Shown one piece after another: positions 1 to 6,617 of a stretch of 44,486 nucleotides of DNA; the stretch's first letter is position 1; every line of letters begins with the position of its first letter. Source of the DNA: Streptomyces sp. SID12501 (lineage in GTDB: Bacteria > Actinomycetota > Actinomycetes > Streptomycetales > Streptomycetaceae); the NCBI RefSeq assembly GCF_010550245.1, contig NZ_JAAGLU010000053.1:1-44486 (forward strand), in the 5' to 3' direction. The position numbers were made by a program, and so were the translations under genes. The notes below the pieces were generated by a model, which did no database searches, was not told the origin of the DNA, and saw only the letters and a list, made by a program, of their open reading frames with translations.

Positions 1-313
1 GGGGAGATGAACTCCCACTCGGCATCCGAAAGTTGAGGTCGAGACACCCCACCGTTTTACTCCAGGACCCCCGGCTTTCCCACACCGGGGGCTCACCAGA
101 TCACGACTCCACACAGGCCCTAGGACCTGCGGCTCGTCACCTGTGGACCCTCTCGTCGGCTGCGGTCCCGCAAAGGCCGAAAACAGGGGGAACGCCCCGC
201 AAATCCGCCCGCCGTGAGGTGGACGTTCCGCAAAAGTGCCCCATGAAGCGTGCGTACCTGCTTCTCTCTGTTTCAGGGAGATTCCGTACGACCATCGGGT
301 GAAGGAGGCCGCC
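1..313. other. Upstream region without a supported gene
   Basis: No convincing coding region is visible before the GTG at 314. The first frame closes with TGA at 34-36 after eleven codons, which could be the tail of an upstream gene, but nothing in those few residues identifies it. The stretch holds one candidate hairpin (68-91) and the ribosome binding site of the next gene. Confidence 0.5.
68..91 (+). terminator. Candidate hairpin terminator
   Basis: A perfect 7-bp stem, CCCCCGG at 68-74 with CCGGGGG at 85-91, encloses a 10-nt loop. There is no U-tract, which is common for Streptomyces terminators. It would end whatever transcript enters from the left. The short stem makes this weak. Confidence 0.35.
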
Positions 314-787
314 GTGAGACGAGTGCGCCCTGGGGCGGCGGCGTCCCGCGGTGGAACCGCCTCCCGCAAGGTGGGCGAGGAGCGCGCCCTGACGAGCGTC
401 GCGGCCGGCGCCCGCTACGAGGAGGCGTACGAGGAGCCGAAGGACGTGGCGCGCCTGTGGCATGTCACGCTCAGCGTCTCCGGCGTCGAGGCTCCGCTGA
501 AGGAGGTCCGGCGCGGTCTGGAGCAGCTCGCCCACGACCATCCCTTCCTGCTGACCAGCCGGTACGCCAACGACCACGCGGAGATCCGCTACTGGGAGGA
601 GGCCCGCGATCTGCACGACGCCGCGGCCGTCGCCCTGCGTCTGTGGGGCGAGCACCGCCAGACCGCGAAGCTGCCGCCCTGGGAGATCGTCGGCCTGGAG
701 GTCATCGACCGCGAGACCTACCACTACCGCATCGCCGAGGGCTTCGGCCCACAGCCGGCGACCCCGGTGGGCGTCCACCCCTTCTGA
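314..787 (+). CDS. Conserved hypothetical protein, 157 aa
   Basis: I do not recognise a named family. The start is GTG at 314, chosen because GAAGGAGG at 301-308 is an almost ideal ribosome binding site five bases upstream; longer in-frame starts have none. After a basic, low-complexity N-terminus of about 35 residues comes a compact region with the segments DVARLWHVTLSVSG, LEQLAHDHPFLLTSRYANDH and EIRYWEEARDLHDAAAVALRLW. It looks like a small soluble alpha/beta protein of about 110 residues. There are no membrane segments or cysteine motifs. It lies just upstream of proA but probably in a separate transcript, because proA has its own promoter. Function unknown. Confidence 0.75.
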   Translation: MRRVRPGAAASRGGTASRKVGEERALTSVAAGARYEEAYEEPKDVARLWHVTLSVSGVEAPLKEVRRGLEQLAHDHPFLLTSRYANDHAEIRYWEEARDLHDAAAVALRLWGEHRQTAKLPPWEIVGLEVIDRETYHYRIAEGFGPQPATPVGVHPF

Positions 788-865
788 GGCACCGGGGCAC
801 TTCTGGGGTCTGTCCGGTGGATTTGCGGGCTCTGCGGGGCTTGTCTCGGGGTTTGGGATAGCCGG

Positions 866-893
866 TGGACGGTTCCGTCCGGCGCACTACGCT
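866..893 (+). promoter_or_regulatory. Promoter of proA, leaderless type
   Basis: TGGACG (866-871) and TACGCT (888-893) are separated by 16 bp. The -10 box occupies -12 to -7 relative to the ATG at 900, and no Shine-Dalgarno sequence lies between them. This places the transcript start at or next to the A of ATG, the usual geometry of leaderless Streptomyces genes. Confidence 0.6.
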
Positions 894-899
894 TCCCCC

Positions 900-2186
900 A
901 TGACCACGCTTTCGCCGTACGACTCGATGTCCCCGGTCACACAGGCCGCCTACCGCGCCAAGGCCGCCGCCGCCGACCTCGCCCCCCTTCCGCGGGCCGA
1001 GAAGGACGACGCGCTGCTCGCCGTCGCGGACGCGCTGGAGGTCCGTACGAGCGAGATCGTCGAGGCCAACGCCAAGGACATCGCCCGCGCGCGCGAGGCC
1101 GGTACCAGCGAGACGGTCATCGACCGGCTGACGCTCACCCCGGAGCGGGTGCGTGCGATCGCCTCCGACGTCCGGGACGTGGTGGCGCTGCCCGACCCGG
1201 TCGGCGAGGTCGTCCGCGGCTCCACCCTGCCCAACGGCATCGACCTGCGCCAGGTCCGCGTCCCGCTGGGCGTCGTCGGCATCATCTACGAGGCCCGCCC
1301 GAACGTGACGGTCGACGCCGCAGCCCTCTGCCTGAAGTCCGGCAACGCGGTACTGCTGCGCGGCTCGTCCTCCGCGTTCGAGTCGAACACCGCCCTGGTA
1401 CGGGTGCTGCGCGACGCCGTCGGAGGGGCCGGCCTGCCCGCCGACGCCATCCAGCTCGTACCCGGCGAGGGCCGCGAGGCCGTACGGGAGCTGATGCGGG
1501 CCCGTGGCCTGGTCGACGTACTGATCCCGCGCGGTGGCGCCTCCCTGATCCGGACCGTCGTCCAGGAGTCGACCGTCCCCGTCATCGAGACGGGCACGGG
1601 CAACTGCCATGTGTACGTGGACGCGCAGGCCGATCTCGACATGGCGATCGAGATCCTGATCAACTCCAAGGCCCAGCGCCCGAGCGTCTGCAACTCCGCC
1701 GAGACGCTCCTCGTCCACCAGGACATCGCCCCCGAGTTCCTGCCGCGCGCCCTGGACGCGCTCGCCGAGGCCGGGGTCACCGTGCACGCCGACGAGCGCG
1801 TGCTGGCGTACGCGAAGGACTCGAAGGCCACGGTGGTCGAGGCGACCCCGGAGGACTGGGAGACGGAGTACCTGTCGTACGACATCGCCGCCGCCGTCGT
1901 CGACTCGCTGGACCGGGCCGTCGAGCACATCCGGCTGTGGACCTCAGGGCACACGGAGGCGATCGTGACGACCTCGCAGCAGGCCGCCCGCCGCTTCACC
2001 CAGCTCGTCGACTCGACGACGGTCGCCGTCAACGCCTCGACGCGCTTCACCGACGGGGGTCAGTTCGGTTTCGGCGCGGAGATCGGCATCTCGACGCAGA
2101 AACTGCACGCACGCGGGCCGATGGGGCTGCCGGAGCTGACCAGCACGAAGTACATCGTCACCGGTGACGGGCACATTCGCCGCTGA
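900..2186 (+). CDS. proA: Gamma-glutamyl phosphate reductase
   Basis: This is the second enzyme of proline synthesis: NADPH-dependent reduction of L-glutamyl 5-phosphate to glutamate 5-semialdehyde in the cytoplasm. The 428-residue product matches the usual family length. The aldehyde dehydrogenase-type fold is recognisable from PLGVVGIIYEARPNVT near residue 120 and the nucleotide-binding LKSGNAVLLRG. The catalytic cysteine is Cys264 in QRPSVCNSAET, and the C-terminal FGFGAEIGISTQKLHARGP is typical. proB is not in the window, so it would lie to the left or elsewhere. Transcription appears leaderless from the promoter just upstream. A 10-bp hairpin follows the stop. Confidence 0.97.
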   Translation: MTTLSPYDSMSPVTQAAYRAKAAAADLAPLPRAEKDDALLAVADALEVRTSEIVEANAKDIARAREAGTSETVIDRLTLTPERVRAIASDVRDVVALPDPVGEVVRGSTLPNGIDLRQVRVPLGVVGIIYEARPNVTVDAAALCLKSGNAVLLRGSSSAFESNTALVRVLRDAVGGAGLPADAIQLVPGEGREAVRELMRARGLVDVLIPRGGASLIRTVVQESTVPVIETGTGNCHVYVDAQADLDMAIEILINSKAQRPSVCNSAETLLVHQDIAPEFLPRALDALAEAGVTVHADERVLAYAKDSKATVVEATPEDWETEYLSYDIAAAVVDSLDRAVEHIRLWTSGHTEAIVTTSQQAARRFTQLVDSTTVAVNASTRFTDGGQFGFGAEIGISTQKLHARGPMGLPELTSTKYIVTGDGHIRR

Positions 2187-2203
2187 CGGGCAGGACCCGG
2201 GGT

Positions 2204-2233
2204 CCGGCCGCCGGGGCGCGCGGCGGCGGCCGG
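2204..2233 (+). terminator. proA terminator hairpin
   Basis: CCGGCCGCCG (2204-2213) pairs perfectly with CGGCGGCCGG (2224-2233) around a 10-nt loop, beginning 17 nt after the proA stop. It is all GC with no U-tract. Confidence 0.6.
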
Positions 2234-2313
2234 CGGCGGCCCGCGGTGAATGAAACACATCTCATCCGGTAGCTGAATTTCCCTACCGTCTGCCCAAATT
2301 GACACCCCCGGTC

Positions 2314-2319
2314 TACTCT
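2314..2319 (+). promoter_or_regulatory. -10 box, leaderless promoter
   Basis: TACTCT sits exactly at -12 to -7 from the GTG at 2326. The same hexamer at the same distance precedes the paralogue at 3036. A TTGACA at 2299-2304 lies only 9 bp upstream, too close to serve as the -35 of this box. Confidence 0.5.
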
Positions 2320-2325
2320 GGATAC

Positions 2326-2934
2326 GTGCCGGAGGACGTGGGGGGCACGCCGTTCTTCCCTGACGGCTGGGAGCCCGACGACGACCACGACCGCGGGGTG
2401 CCGGACGAAGAGTTCGCCTCCGTGGTCTTCGACGAGGCCTTCGTGCAGGCGGCCGTGGTGCACGAGCCGACCGCCGTCGATCGCCTCCTGGCCGCCGCGC
2501 AGGCGAGAGCGGAGGCCTCCGAGGCCGAGGCGCGCCGGGCGCGCACCAGAGGCCCCAGAGGGGACGACGAGCGCTACGAAGACGGCTTCGGACCCGACGA
2601 CCCCGCCTATTTCGGCCACGCTCCGGATCTCGACGACCTGGACGACACCCAGTTCCTGGAGAGCCGCTACGGCGCTCCGGGCACCCACGGCAAGCAGGTC
2701 TCCCGATGGCACCGCCCGGTCGCCTGGATGCTCGCCCTCGTGATGGGGATCGGCATGGTCGCGCTGGCTTTCACGGCGGTCTACCGGGGGGCGTCGTCCA
2801 GCCGTCAGGAACAGGTGCCGCCGCCCGCCTCGACCGGCCTTGAGCAGGGCAGCGGGCCGGGGATCGGAGCGAGTCCCTCGGCCTCGGCCGACTACTCCCA
2901 GCCGGCCGTCTCGGCGATCCCGCGGACTCCCTGA
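2326..2934 (+). CDS. Single-pass membrane protein with SVVFDE motif (paralogue 1)
   Basis: The product is 202 aa with GTG as start, fixed by the leaderless -10 box; a second in-frame GTG lies at 2338. The N-terminal 130 residues are hydrophilic and very acidic, and contain EEFASVVFDEAFVQAA around residues 28-44. One hydrophobic helix (RPVAWMLALVMGIGMVALAF, about 130-150) follows, then a short Ser/Pro-rich tail. Basic residues before the helix suggest the N-terminus is cytoplasmic. The next gene encodes a protein with the same motif and layout but a large external domain. I know of no assigned function. The motif is probably a docking element; that is inference. Confidence 0.8.
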   Translation: MPEDVGGTPFFPDGWEPDDDHDRGVPDEEFASVVFDEAFVQAAVVHEPTAVDRLLAAAQARAEASEAEARRARTRGPRGDDERYEDGFGPDDPAYFGHAPDLDDLDDTQFLESRYGAPGTHGKQVSRWHRPVAWMLALVMGIGMVALAFTAVYRGASSSRQEQVPPPASTGLEQGSGPGIGASPSASADYSQPAVSAIPRTP

Positions 2935-3023
2935 CCCGAACCCGCCGGCGCCCTGTTCCCTCCTGGTGAGAACCTGTCAGAACTTGTGGTGCAGCGGGGC
3001 GTTTACCGAGGCTTCCGGAGACC

Positions 3024-3029
3024 TACTCT
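3024..3029 (+). promoter_or_regulatory. -10 box, leaderless promoter
   Basis: TACTCT lies at -12 to -7 from the ATG at 3036, identical in sequence and position to the box before the paralogue at 2326. No Shine-Dalgarno sequence is present between the box and the ATG. No clear -35 element was seen. Confidence 0.5.
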
Positions 3030-3035
3030 GAATGT

Positions 3036-4106
3036 ATGGGCGGATCAGGAGACCCACCTGAGGGGACACCCGAGGCTGCCCCTGGTGGCGACGAGGACGA
3101 GTACCGATCCGTCGTCTTCGACGAGTCGTTCGTCCGCGCTGCCCGGCTCCAGGAGTTCTCCGCCCAGGAGCGCCTGGACGACCACGCGCCCGCCGTACGC
3201 CGTCGCCAGCCCCTGCACCGGGGGCTGTCCCGGCAGGCGCTGATCCTCGTCCTGCTGGTCGCTCTCGCCTTCGGCACCGCGATCTACATGGGTGTACGGA
3301 ACCCCTACGAGAGCCCGGTCGCCGAGTTGGCCCCCGAGCCGCTGCGGATCACGGTGATCCCGCTCGCGCCGCAGAGTGCCGTACCCGGTGCGATCGACCC
3401 AGAGCAACTGTTCGAGCACAGTCCGGCGGCCCAGTTCTCCATAGGTGCCGAGGGCATCGCACTGCCCGCCACGCGGCGCACCGCGCACTTCTCGGACAGC
3501 CAGGTCGTCAGCGCCCTGACCGCGGCCAAGGACTACATAGTCGAGTCCTCGCTGTATCCGGAGGTGCTTGCCGGCCGAGAGATCCGGGCCGTGCGGGTGA
3601 TGCTCGATCCGGACCAACTCGACCAGTTCGACGCGAGTTTCGACAGCCCGGCCGCCGACGGCAGGCACGCGCCCACCGGATGGCTGGTGCGCTTCGACCC
3701 CGCCCACGCCCAGCTTGCCGACGACAGGATCCGGGTACGGGGCACGCTGCGGGCCGCCGAGACCGACTCGTCGACCCTGGAGGTCGTCGCGGACCACACG
3801 TTCGTCTACGCGCTGCGGCCGACCGGCGCCGGCGAGCAGGCGAAGGCGTCCCTGTTCACCGTCCGGCGCGAACTGCACTTCACCTTCGACCTCGACGACC
3901 TGCGGATGCACCAGGTCCGGCTGGTCGTCTCCTATGTCCAGGCCGGACCGCTGTCCTGTGCGGAGGACTCCGTCGGTTACCTGAGGCCGCTGCTGGCCGG
4001 CCAGACCGCGAAGGCGGGTGGCCCCGCCGGGACGGATCCCTTTGCGACGGGCAGTGCTACGGCGTTGTGCGGGTCGCTGGCGGCGGGGGCGCAGCCGAAG
4101 GTGTAG
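3036..4106 (+). CDS. Membrane-anchored protein with SVVFDE motif and external domain (paralogue 2)
   Basis: The product is 356 aa. DEYRSVVFDESFVRAARLQE (about residues 20-39) repeats the motif of the preceding paralogue. After a basic stretch comes one membrane helix (QALILVLLVALAFGTAIYMG, about 67-86), then about 270 residues predicted to be outside the membrane, with a beta-rich look (EIRAVRVMLDP, TGWLVRFDP, HFTFDLDDLRMHQVRLVVSYVQ) and two late cysteines (LSCAED, ALCGSL) that could form a disulphide. I do not recognise the external domain. The pair probably arose by duplication, with the external domain gained by or lost from one copy. No protease or glycosidase motif is evident. Confidence 0.8.
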   Translation: MGGSGDPPEGTPEAAPGGDEDEYRSVVFDESFVRAARLQEFSAQERLDDHAPAVRRRQPLHRGLSRQALILVLLVALAFGTAIYMGVRNPYESPVAELAPEPLRITVIPLAPQSAVPGAIDPEQLFEHSPAAQFSIGAEGIALPATRRTAHFSDSQVVSALTAAKDYIVESSLYPEVLAGREIRAVRVMLDPDQLDQFDASFDSPAADGRHAPTGWLVRFDPAHAQLADDRIRVRGTLRAAETDSSTLEVVADHTFVYALRPTGAGEQAKASLFTVRRELHFTFDLDDLRMHQVRLVVSYVQAGPLSCAEDSVGYLRPLLAGQTAKAGGPAGTDPFATGSATALCGSLAAGAQPKV

Positions 4107-4158
4107 CCGCACCGGTGCCGGCATCGGCGGGGTGATCGGCAGGCTTTGCCGGTCCCCG

Positions 4159-5271
4159 TCAGTCCTCGTCGCGAGGCGGCTGGTCCTTGGGCGGGGTGGA
4201 GTCGCCGGGCGCGGAGCTGCCGTTCCCGCCGAAGCCCCTTCGTACCCGGCCGCCCAGGTCGCCCGCGCCGCCCGCGATGTCGGAGACCAGCTTCATCAGC
4301 GGGTCCTTGGAGCTCTTGACGTTGCTCGCGTAGCTCGCCGCCGACTCGCGGAAGGAGCCCGAGACCGAGGTGTCCTTGTCCTCGGCGCGGCGCGGATAGT
4401 GACCGTCCATGATCCGCTGGTAGTCGCGGGACTCGGCCCACTTCTTCAGCTCGGCGGCGCGCACGGTGGTGAAGGGGTGGGTGCGCGGAAGGACGTTGAG
4501 GATCTTCAGCACGGAGTCGCGCAGGTCGCCGCCCGCCTCGTACTCCTCGGCCTGGGCGAGGAACGCGTCCACGTTCATCTCGTGCAGGTGGTTGCCGCCG
4601 GCGATCTTCATCAGGCCGCGCATCGAGGCCCTGAGGTCCTGGCCGACGAGCAGACCCGCGCGGTCGGCGGACAGCTCCGACTTGCGGAACCACTCGCGCA
4701 GGGCGGTGACGATCGCCATGATCGCGAGGTTGCCCAGCGGGATCCAGGCGACGCGGAGGGCCAGGCCGGTCAGGAAGAGCAGGATGGTCCGGTAGACGGA
4801 GTGGCCGGAGAGGGCGTGTCCGACCTCGTGCCCGACGACGGCGCGCATCTCCTCCTCGTCGAGCAGCTCGACCAGGCCGGTCGTGACGACGATGATCGGC
4901 TCGTCCAGACCGATGCACATCGCGTTGGGCTGCGGGTCCTGGTTGACGTACATCGTCGGGACCTTCTCCAGGTCCAGGATGTGGCAGGCGTCGCGCAGCA
5001 TGGCGTTGAGGTGGGCGAACTGCTGGTCCGAGACGCGCACGGAGTCGGACAGGAACAGCAGCCGCAGACTGCGCTCGGGAAGCAGCCCGCTGAGCGCCTT
5101 GAAGACGGTGTCGAACCCGCTGAGCCTGCGCAGGGCGACCAGGGCGGAGCGGTCGGCCGGGTGCTCGTACGCCCGTGAGGAGATCCCCGGGAAGCGGGTG
5201 CGCTGTCTGCTGGGCACGTTCTCCTGGCCCTCCGGCCCCTGTCCGTTGGTCTCGTGGCTGTCGTCGGACAT
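4159..5271 (-). CDS. M48-family zinc metalloprotease
   Basis: This is an HtpX/Ste24-type membrane-associated peptidase of 370 aa, counted from the ATG at 5271. An in-frame ATG twelve bases further out (5283) is possible, but GGGGGA just before 5271 looks like a ribosome binding site. The zinc site is HEVGH (His148, Glu149, His152), with the third ligand at Glu199 in SELSADRAG. Hydrophobic segments near 160-192 would hold it in or at the membrane. The C-terminal 60 residues are Gly/Pro/Asp-rich. It converges on the preceding gene. Family members degrade misfolded membrane proteins; the substrate here cannot be read from the sequence. Confidence 0.9.
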   Translation of the reverse strand: MSDDSHETNGQGPEGQENVPSRQRTRFPGISSRAYEHPADRSALVALRRLSGFDTVFKALSGLLPERSLRLLFLSDSVRVSDQQFAHLNAMLRDACHILDLEKVPTMYVNQDPQPNAMCIGLDEPIIVVTTGLVELLDEEEMRAVVGHEVGHALSGHSVYRTILLFLTGLALRVAWIPLGNLAIMAIVTALREWFRKSELSADRAGLLVGQDLRASMRGLMKIAGGNHLHEMNVDAFLAQAEEYEAGGDLRDSVLKILNVLPRTHPFTTVRAAELKKWAESRDYQRIMDGHYPRRAEDKDTSVSGSFRESAASYASNVKSSKDPLMKLVSDIAGGAGDLGGRVRRGFGGNGSSAPGDSTPPKDQPPRDED

Positions 5272-5372
5272 GTGTTCCCCCATGCGTCTGATTGCCCTAT
5301 GTGCCCCCCGAAGCGGGGCCCAGCCTAGGCGGAGATACCGTGGCGGGGCAGCACACCGTAAGGAGCGATCCG

Positions 5373-5534
5373 ATGGACCACACCCCCGTAACCGACTGGA
5401 TCAATGAGGCCGCGAGCGCCGCCGAGAAGCAGGGATCCGGCGATCTGCTCCGGGTCGTGCTGATCGTGATGTTCTTCGGCTGCATCCTGACCGCGTGGTT
5501 CCTGCTGCGGGGGTACAGGCAGAAGGACGACTGA
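5373..5534 (+). CDS. Small single-pass membrane protein, 53 aa
   Basis: The start ATG at 5373 has AAGGAG at 5360-5365, seven bases upstream. An amphipathic or soluble N-terminus (DHTPVTDWINEAASAAEKQG) leads to one membrane helix (LLRVVLIVMFFGCILTAWFLL, about 26-46) and a basic tail RGYRQKDD. It is divergent from the M48 protease gene. No family assignment. A second microprotein of nearly the same size follows at 5666. Codon use and a good ribosome binding site support it as a real gene. Confidence 0.75.
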   Translation: MDHTPVTDWINEAASAAEKQGSGDLLRVVLIVMFFGCILTAWFLLRGYRQKDD

Positions 5535-5665
5535 GACGGGCCGGAAGTTCCCTCGGCGGCCCTCTCCCGGACCTGTCGGCGGAGTCGGCGTGATCCCCGT
5601 CGGCGGTCACGCTTACGATGAGCCGACGTCTTTATCCCGCCCTCACCGGATAGGTCCTGCCGAAG

Positions 5666-5830
5666 ATGAGCTTCCACAGCACCGCAGCCCAGTTGGTCAC
5701 CCTCGCAGCCGAGGGCGAGGAGCACGGCGGCAACCACGAGAGCCTCAGCCCCTACTTCACAGGTGGCGGCGCACTCTTCATCCTGCTGCTCCTGCTGTGG
5801 ATCACCACCCGCTTCAACCGCGACCGCTGA
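5666..5830 (+). CDS. Small single-pass membrane protein, 54 aa
   Basis: The frame runs from ATG 5666 to TGA 5828-5830. It begins MSFHSTAAQLVTLAAEGEEH, has a Gly/His-rich middle and one hydrophobic helix (GALFILLLLLWITTRF, about 35-50), and ends in RNRDR. Positive residues after the helix suggest an outside N-terminus and inside C-terminus. No clear Shine-Dalgarno is present; TAGGTC at 5651-5656 may be a near-leaderless -10 box. Third positions are mostly G or C, as expected of a real gene. It lies 66 bp before nadD. Function unknown. Confidence 0.7.
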   Translation: MSFHSTAAQLVTLAAEGEEHGGNHESLSPYFTGGGALFILLLLLWITTRFNRDR

Positions 5831-5883
5831 TTCCGGTCCAGGAGGGGCCGGAGCCTGTGGCCGGTGCCCTCAGGTCGGGCCGG

Positions 5884-5889
5884 TAGGGT
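5884..5889 (+). promoter_or_regulatory. -10 box of nadD, leaderless type
   Basis: TAGGGT lies at -13 to -8 from the ATG at 5897, with no ribosome binding site between. This supports 5897 rather than the in-frame ATG at 5864 as the start. No convincing -35 element was seen. Confidence 0.5.
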
Positions 5890-5896
5890 CTGCCGC

Positions 5897-6601
5897 ATGG
5901 GAGAGCAGGACATGCCTACCGGTCCGGCGAACAACGCCGGCGACCGTCCGGCGCGCGACACGGAGAACCGTCCGGAGCTCCGGCGTGTGCCCGGCAACGG
6001 CCCGACGAACCCGGGCAAGCGCCGCCTCGGCGTCATGGGCGGCACATTCGATCCGATCCACCACGGGCACCTTGTGGCGGCCAGCGAGGTCGCCGCGCAG
6101 TTCCACCTCGACGAGGTGGTGTTCGTACCGACCGGACAGCCGTGGCAGAAGACCGACCGCAAGGTGTCGCCGGCCGAGGACCGCTACCTGATGACGGTCA
6201 TCGCGACCGCCGAGAACCCCCAGTTCTCGGTCAGCCGCATCGACCTCGACCGCGGTGGCCCGACGTACACCACGGACACCCTGCGCGACCTGCGCGCGCT
6301 CAACCCCGACACGGACCTGTTCTTCATCACGGGCGCCGACGCGCTCGGCCAGATCCTCACCTGGCGCGACGCCGACGAACTGTTCTCCTTCGCGCACTTC
6401 ATCGGGGTCACCCGGCCCGGTCACACCCTGACCGACCCGGGACTCCCGGAGGGCGGTGTCTCGCTCGTCGAGGTTCCCGCCCTTGCCATCTCGTCCACAG
6501 ACTGCCGTGCGAGGGTCGCCAAGGGCGACCCGGTCTGGTATCTGGTGCCGGACGGTGTGGTGCGCTACATCGACAAGCGCGAGCTGTACCGCGGCGAGTG
6601 A
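5897..6601 (+). CDS. nadD: Nicotinate-nucleotide adenylyltransferase
   Basis: Transfers AMP from ATP to nicotinate mononucleotide, giving deamido-NAD in the NAD pathway. The 234-residue product has the nucleotidyltransferase signature GGTFDPIHHGH near residue 52 and ISSTDCR near the C-terminus, the two ATP-binding motifs of the family. The first 45 residues are a hydrophilic extension rich in Arg, Pro and Asn before KRRLGVMGGTFDP. The gene begins a cluster with the LytR_C protein (16 nt downstream), rsfS and a histidine phosphatase. Confidence 0.95.
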   Translation: MGEQDMPTGPANNAGDRPARDTENRPELRRVPGNGPTNPGKRRLGVMGGTFDPIHHGHLVAASEVAAQFHLDEVVFVPTGQPWQKTDRKVSPAEDRYLMTVIATAENPQFSVSRIDLDRGGPTYTTDTLRDLRALNPDTDLFFITGADALGQILTWRDADELFSFAHFIGVTRPGHTLTDPGLPEGGVSLVEVPALAISSTDCRARVAKGDPVWYLVPDGVVRYIDKRELYRGE

Positions 6602-6617
6602 GCCGAGAGGGGCACCG

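Noticed and set aside
1..36. Last codons of an upstream gene (frame ending TGA 34-36)
   Set aside because: Eleven codons are too few to identify or support a gene.
2299..2304. TTGACA as -35 box for the 2326 gene
   Set aside because: It is 9 bp from the TACTCT box, too short a spacer. A 16-18 bp spacer would put the -10 over the GTG itself, with weak sequences.
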